Source: a bacterium
GTDB taxonomy: Bacteria; Armatimonadota; Fimbriimonadia; Fimbriimonadales; Fimbriimonadaceae
NCBI GenBank assembly: GCA_027485645.1
Contig: JAIXQR010000007.1
Span: forward strand, 851,951-915,950
DNA: 64,000 nucleotides
Direction: 5' to 3'
Shown here: one piece after another, positions 61,801 through 64,000 of the stretch
How positions within the stretch are numbered: position 1 is the stretch's first letter
Layout of the letters: every line of letters starts with the position of its first letter
Position numbers and translations under genes: made by a program
The notes under the pieces: model-generated
What the model was told of the DNA's origin: nothing
Database searches by the model: none
What the model saw: only the letters and a program-made list of their open reading frames with translations

Positions 61801-62868
61801 AAGCGGGTCCTCAGCCACGCTCACGAGCCACATGGCGTTGTAAGTGATGCTGCCGTAAGTTCCCGATGGCGTAATCTGGGCTACCTTCATACGGTTCGTA
61901 TCAAAAACATTTGTCACGGTGTAGCCTTCGGGCTTCACGATCTTCGTATTGTTACCGTTGCTATCGTAAGTGTAAGTAGTCTTCGCGCCGTTGGGCCATT
62001 CTTCGACGGTGGTCGTACTTGAGTACGTGTAGGACCAAATCGCTGATCCTGCTTGCATCTTTGTGACGCGCTTGGTCGTGTCGTAGCTGTAGGTCGTAAT
62101 GAATCCGCGCGGGTCCTCAATCGTGTGCACTAGGGTGTTGCCTACACCTGCACCGGCATGACTGTAGGCGTACTTGGTCGAGCATCCGAGCGGAGTGACG
62201 TATGTCGTCATTGCCGACCCAGCATCGTATTGCATCGTCCAGCGGCGCCCTGCCCAGTCCTCAATACTCTGGACAAGAGACGTAATCGTTCCAGCCTCAT
62301 AGTTGAAAGTTACGCGCTGCCCACCTGGCACCACGATAGTCTTCAGGAGCCCATCTTCAACGCCGGAACCATAAAGGTAGGTGTGACAAACATTGTCTGC
62401 GTCAACCACTCGGTCCAGCTCGTACCGGCTGCCAGAACTGGCATGCTTCTTGTACTTGAGCTGCATACCGTCATTGAAATAGTTGGTGTACTCATCGCTA
62501 GCTGAGTCGTAGCTGAGCGTGGTGACGTTCCCCTTGTTGCTGGAAGAGATAAAGGTTGTCAAAGAGCCTGCGGTTCCGAACTCTTTAAAAGTCTGTTCAG
62601 AGAGATCCCCGTAGACGATGCTCGCAATGTCTCCAACCTGATGCAAATGAGTTCTGGCAGTGCAAGAACGACCGGCTCCGTACTCTGTGATTCCGGCGAA
62701 TTCGGAACTGTAATACATCGAGAGCGCGACATCAAATTTTTTCGCTTTCAACTCGATTTCTGGATCGATGACAAGAGCACCTGTATACAAATCCGGCATT
62801 GGCCGGGTCGGATGCATTCTCTCTGTTGGTGCGGCGCTACCGTTGTATCTTGCTTGTGCCTGATTCAT
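58858..62868 (-). CDS. Rhs protein with an HExxHxxGxxH metalloprotease tip
   Basis: A 1336-residue Rhs/YD-repeat protein (MNQAQARYNGS start at 62868). There is no signal peptide. About 45 YD-type repeats (YDSxGRxxxxxDxxG, e.g. TTYTYDSNGNNTKIV) fill residues about 190-1100, ending in the Rhs core (LVPDPLGSVVKVLDASGNEV, ARALDPITARWYTVDPLWP). The C-terminal tip of about 140 residues has 13 Cys and contains EIYLCPPAFD then CTLIHELMHLFGWVH, an HExxHxxGxxH zincin; the YLCP...TLIHE order recalls M35-type metalloendopeptidases. It is the third gene of a four-gene operon. A secreted or contact-delivered protease toxin is inferred. Confidence 0.85.
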   Translation of the reverse strand: MNQAQARYNGSAAPTERMHPTRPMPDLYTGALVIDPEIELKAKKFDVALSMYYSSEFAGITEYGAGRSCTARTHLHQVGDIASIVYGDLSEQTFKEFGTAGSLTTFISSSNKGNVTTLSYDSASDEYTNYFNDGMQLKYKKHASSGSRYELDRVVDADNVCHTYLYGSGVEDGLLKTIVVPGGQRVTFNYEAGTITSLVQSIEDWAGRRWTMQYDAGSAMTTYVTPLGCSTKYAYSHAGAGVGNTLVHTIEDPRGFITTYSYDTTKRVTKMQAGSAIWSYTYSSTTTVEEWPNGAKTTYTYDSNGNNTKIVKPEGYTVTNVFDTNRMKVAQITPSGTYGSITYNAMWLVSVAEDPLGNRTTFQYDSFGNVTTLIEANGAVTTYAYEGTGSTRRVIRVTDPLGRVSSFTYDSDGLLKTSTDPRGLTTTFSYDAIGNLVTQMMADGAMMTNVYDSLSRVIATIDPIGRVTSYGYDAANHVVTITNALNEVTTYIYDGCLLQAVVDPLNNRTTYSYGRFERRTVVENALGFKTTTSYDNMGYPVTVMNARGFITTTQYDIAKRVVATIDALGYRTTTIYDDAGRPWAVEDARGNRTTSVYNARDLIASIDALNNRTSYSYDSVGRQVSMISSLGFIRTTIYDFAGQVEAMVDALGNRTSFTYDANGNQETVKNPLGFVSTTIYSPTSDRVLAEVDPLGYRTTFSYDLAGQETGRQDARGNRITFAYDPVGRPRSIQNEVGAFATTSYDAAGRPVTMLDANGWLKTITYDAAGQQTGILYPDNTRMTLQYDPVGNLTTTLYLSGSDQIVSYTARNEVDVVRLSGNIRYTNTYDQVGNRTLLRDTSDGRHTYSYDALNRVASFVSTESRVYTFSYDADSRRTTVNYGTGDRLTAYDALSRVVTQVERVGGSPILTIVDAYDSAGRKVSQLRDAVLTSYTYDSADRLTGQQVAGAFATFTMDAVGNITVKSQQGSSPITMTYNAGSRLVTSVEGAVVSTYTFDANGNQTAVNAGGTRTTFAYDYENRMRTAIDPGGARSTLAYWADGMRRFLEVGGTRTTFVWDGSDYLQSRTPSNVTTFSTVHAQILDSETGGSESLLVPDPLGSVVKVLDASGNEVYDAAYWPYGEIRDSVGVNDTSWGYVGTWGYHFDSSRRLYVRARALDPITARWYTVDPLWPVEPSFTYSNGRPVASIDYSGLYPIAFVGCSAARKTEINNSLDRFCKYSLQFVKDCFTNESLEPQCGGTPTPEYFDNFCSGSAKTRTVICSDGWNGYCQGFGRTKCGQGKGKNEIYLCPPAFDSKECGAVWCTLIHELMHLFGWVHSSPAYKCIDERKPCKGVKR

Positions 62869-62873
62869 GATCT

Positions 62874-63185
62874 TTAATCCGCGATTTCGTACTCTTCTAC
62901 CGGACAATAGTTAACAAAAACTGCTCGCTCTGCGGTCGGCCCCGAGTACGCCGGTGGCCCGCTGTTTTGTGGACCATTTGGTAGGTTGCCTAAATGACCG
63001 TCAAGACAATATCCGCCACCTCCACCCTGATCGTCTGGAGAACAAGTCGAGCCACTGCCACTCCCTCCGCCACTCCCGCTTCCTCCTCCGCCATAACCGC
63101 CACCGTTGCCGCCACCTGGGCGAATTGGAGGCATTGGTCCCCGCGTTGGTCGCATTCCGATGAAGTCCGGTAATCCCATTCTCAT
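62874..63185 (-). CDS. Small Gly-rich protein in the Rhs operon
   Basis: A 103-residue protein with a Gly/Ser-rich central stretch (repeats such as GGGNGGGYGGGGSGSGGGSG) flanked by a Pro/Arg-rich start (RPTRGPMPPIRP) and a Cys-containing end (CLDGHLGN, NYCPVEEYE). No domain or signal peptide is seen. It begins immediately after the NifU-like stop (TAA then ATG) and ends 5 bp before the Rhs start. It may be a linker, adaptor or cell-surface link for the Rhs protein; this is a guess from context. Confidence 0.55.
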   Translation of the reverse strand: MRMGLPDFIGMRPTRGPMPPIRPGGGNGGGYGGGGSGSGGGSGSGSTCSPDDQGGGGGYCLDGHLGNLPNGPQNSGPPAYSGPTAERAVFVNYCPVEEYEIAD

Positions 63186-63536
63186 TTAATTCACTTGCTC
63201 ACTTCTCAAATTCTCAATCGCTCTCCGCGCCAAATCGTAGTAGTACTCTTTGCCATCCGGCAGTTTGCCCGCGATAAGTTCAATGTCGGCGCGATCTAAC
63301 CGCCTAATCGCCTCAATGGTTCGCCCCCGCAGTACGAGCGCGCAACGTTCAGTGACTTGGAGTGCGGAGGGGCAACCGTTGCAGCGACACTTCACGTTAA
63401 GCACTGTGCCTTCGGCCAGTGTGAGCCAGATTGAAATGTACGGCCCCTCACCGGGAACGCCGCCGTGCCCAACAAAAACCCCCGATTCAGCATCGGGATG
63501 GTTCTCCTGTGTCTGGCTCAGCCTGTCTTCAATCAC
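63186..63536 (-). CDS. NifU/IscU-like protein, probably not a functional scaffold
   Basis: A 116-residue protein with similarity to the N-terminal domain of NifU/IscU iron-sulfur scaffolds: VLNVKCRCNGCPSALQV, then a segment LRGRTIEAIRRLDRADIELI and GKLPDGKEYYYDLARRAIEN. Of the three conserved Cys ligands, the middle one (GCP) is retained, while those in the GNPVCGD-like and HC positions are replaced (GVPGEGP; YYY). Four Cys cluster within or near KCRCNGC. GTG start at 63536 with GGAG about 10 nt before. First gene of the Rhs operon. Confidence 0.6.
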   Translation of the reverse strand: MIEDRLSQTQENHPDAESGVFVGHGGVPGEGPYISIWLTLAEGTVLNVKCRCNGCPSALQVTERCALVLRGRTIEAIRRLDRADIELIAGKLPDGKEYYYDLARRAIENLRSEQVN

Positions 63537-63558
63537 CGCTTATTTCTCCGGTGCCATC

Positions 63559-63564
63559 ACTATA
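63559..63564 (-). promoter_or_regulatory. Possible -10 of the Rhs operon
   Basis: TATAGT on the minus strand, about 22 nt before the NifU-like GTG; no clear -35. Confidence 0.3.
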
Positions 63565-63608
63565 AATCAAGTCACTCAAACTTAGTAGGACTTTTTATAA
63601 CAACAAAG

Positions 63609-63657
63609 GTTAACGAATCTTAACACTTGAACCTAAGGCAATCATTTTTAGGTTCAA
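63609..63657. promoter_or_regulatory. Paired inverted repeats between the Rhs operon and the glycosyltransferase gene
   Basis: GTTAACGAATCTTAAC (63609-63624) and a perfect 10-bp inverted repeat TTGAACCTAA/TTAGGTTCAA (63627-63636, 63648-63657). The latter is followed by a T-run on the plus strand. They could be operators or a terminator. Confidence 0.4.
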
Positions 63658-63692
63658 AACTTTTTTCACAAAAAGTTCACCACTGTTCTTTG

Positions 63693-63698
63693 TACAAT
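63693..63698 (+). promoter_or_regulatory. -10 box ahead of the glycosyltransferase gene
   Basis: TACAAT, 9 nt before the ATG at 63708. Confidence 0.35.
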
Positions 63699-63707
63699 GC
63701 ACGCAGC

Positions 63708-64000
63708 ATGACTCTCTGCGCGGTGATTTGCGTTCACGATGACGTCGTCTTCCTTGCCGCTACGCTGGCATCTCTGAGCGACGTTCCTGCACTCGTATGT
63801 GTTAGCACTACTAACTGGCGAGGCGAATCCGGGGATTGGCACCAAGCCGTGAAGATTAGCGAAGAGCACAGGGCCACCATCTTCACCGGGGACTGGAACG
63901 AAGAAAATGCCCATCGTCAGGCTGCTTATGCGAGGGCCATTGAACTCGGATTCGCTTATGCCATCACCATCGACTCCGATGAGGTCATCGAGCCAAGCTT
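63708..64000 (+). CDS. Glycosyltransferase family 2-like protein (3' end missing)
   Basis: The reading frame runs from ATG 63708 through 97 codons to the window edge. The start MTLCAVICVHDDVVFLAATL fits the N-terminal beta strand of GT-A glycosyltransferases or SPBc2-type waaE-like transferases, and the late FAYAITIDSDEVIEP contains a DxD-like motif (DSDE) that binds metal and nucleotide sugar in this fold. The acceptor is unknown. It is divergent from the Rhs operon, with repeats in between. Confidence 0.6.
   Translation, partial: MTLCAVICVHDDVVFLAATLASLSDVPALVCVSTTNWRGESGDWHQAVKISEEHRATIFTGDWNEENAHRQAAYARAIELGFAYAITIDSDEVIEPS

Noticed and set aside
58858..62868. Tandem-repeat array of possible mobile origin
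   Set aside because: The repetition is the YD repeat structure of the Rhs protein itself.

Overview
The window reads as a piece of bacterial chromosome, most likely from the Armatimonadota (Fimbriimonadia-like). That placement is an inference. It rests on a GC-moderate genome full of secreted beta-propeller and S9-peptidase proteins, type IV pilin-like prepilins, PadR and ECF regulators, Rhs proteins, a 23S-5S rRNA operon with no 16S beside it, and many start codons placed about 6-7 nt after a TANNNT -10 box (leaderless mRNAs). Most genes are ordinary housekeeping or cell-envelope genes. The accessory material lies in three patches: about 18.8-22.3 kb, 44.6-46.3 kb and 55.6-63.6 kb.

Layout. 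0-5 kb: the 3' part of hrcA, a LolA-like secreted protein, and a membrane/DUF4129/DUF4350 operon. 5-13.5 kb: a polytopic membrane protein, VanW, ilvE with a McsA-like zinc protein, a DUF4397 lipoprotein and a 1035-residue BNR propeller. 13.6-18.5 kb: an ECF sigma factor with a small partner, dnaN, a MerC-type protein with a CsoR-like palindrome, a DASS transporter and a Tat-exported phosphoesterase. 18.5-22.3 kb: small secreted or anchored proteins, an orphan Rhs toxin tip and a HigB/HigA-type toxin-antitoxin pair. 22.5-27.6 kb: tRNA-Arg, cysE-cysK, a 5'-nucleotidase and DUF2071. 27.6-35.5 kb: nucleotide synthesis (carB N-terminal half, carA, purF, a degenerate ApgM-like protein) plus rpmB. 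35.6-44.5 kb: S9 peptidase, PadR, pyruvate dehydrogenase E1 alpha/beta, SPFH, ROK and PhyH. 44.6-49.6 kb: a 23S-5S rRNA operon with decayed 5S copies downstream. 49.9-55.6 kb: a prepilin/membrane pair, DinB, transaldolase-like, mnmE, grpE and glmM. 55.6-56.9 kb: an IS110 element inside a REP-like repeat. 57-64 kb: a secreted propeller protein, a four-gene Rhs metalloprotease operon and the start of a glycosyltransferase.

Three items stand out. First, the IS110 element has an upstream non-coding region that folds as a bridge RNA, and its guide segments match the observed insertion site and the element's own joined ends. Second, the Rhs operon at 58.4-63.5 kb encodes, nearly end to end, a NifU-like protein, a Gly-rich protein, an Rhs protein with an HExxHxxGxxH protease tip, and a membrane protein that is a candidate immunity protein. 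Third, an orphan Rhs tip with a caspase-like His/Cys arrangement is coupled by an ATGA overlap to a membrane-anchored candidate immunity gene.
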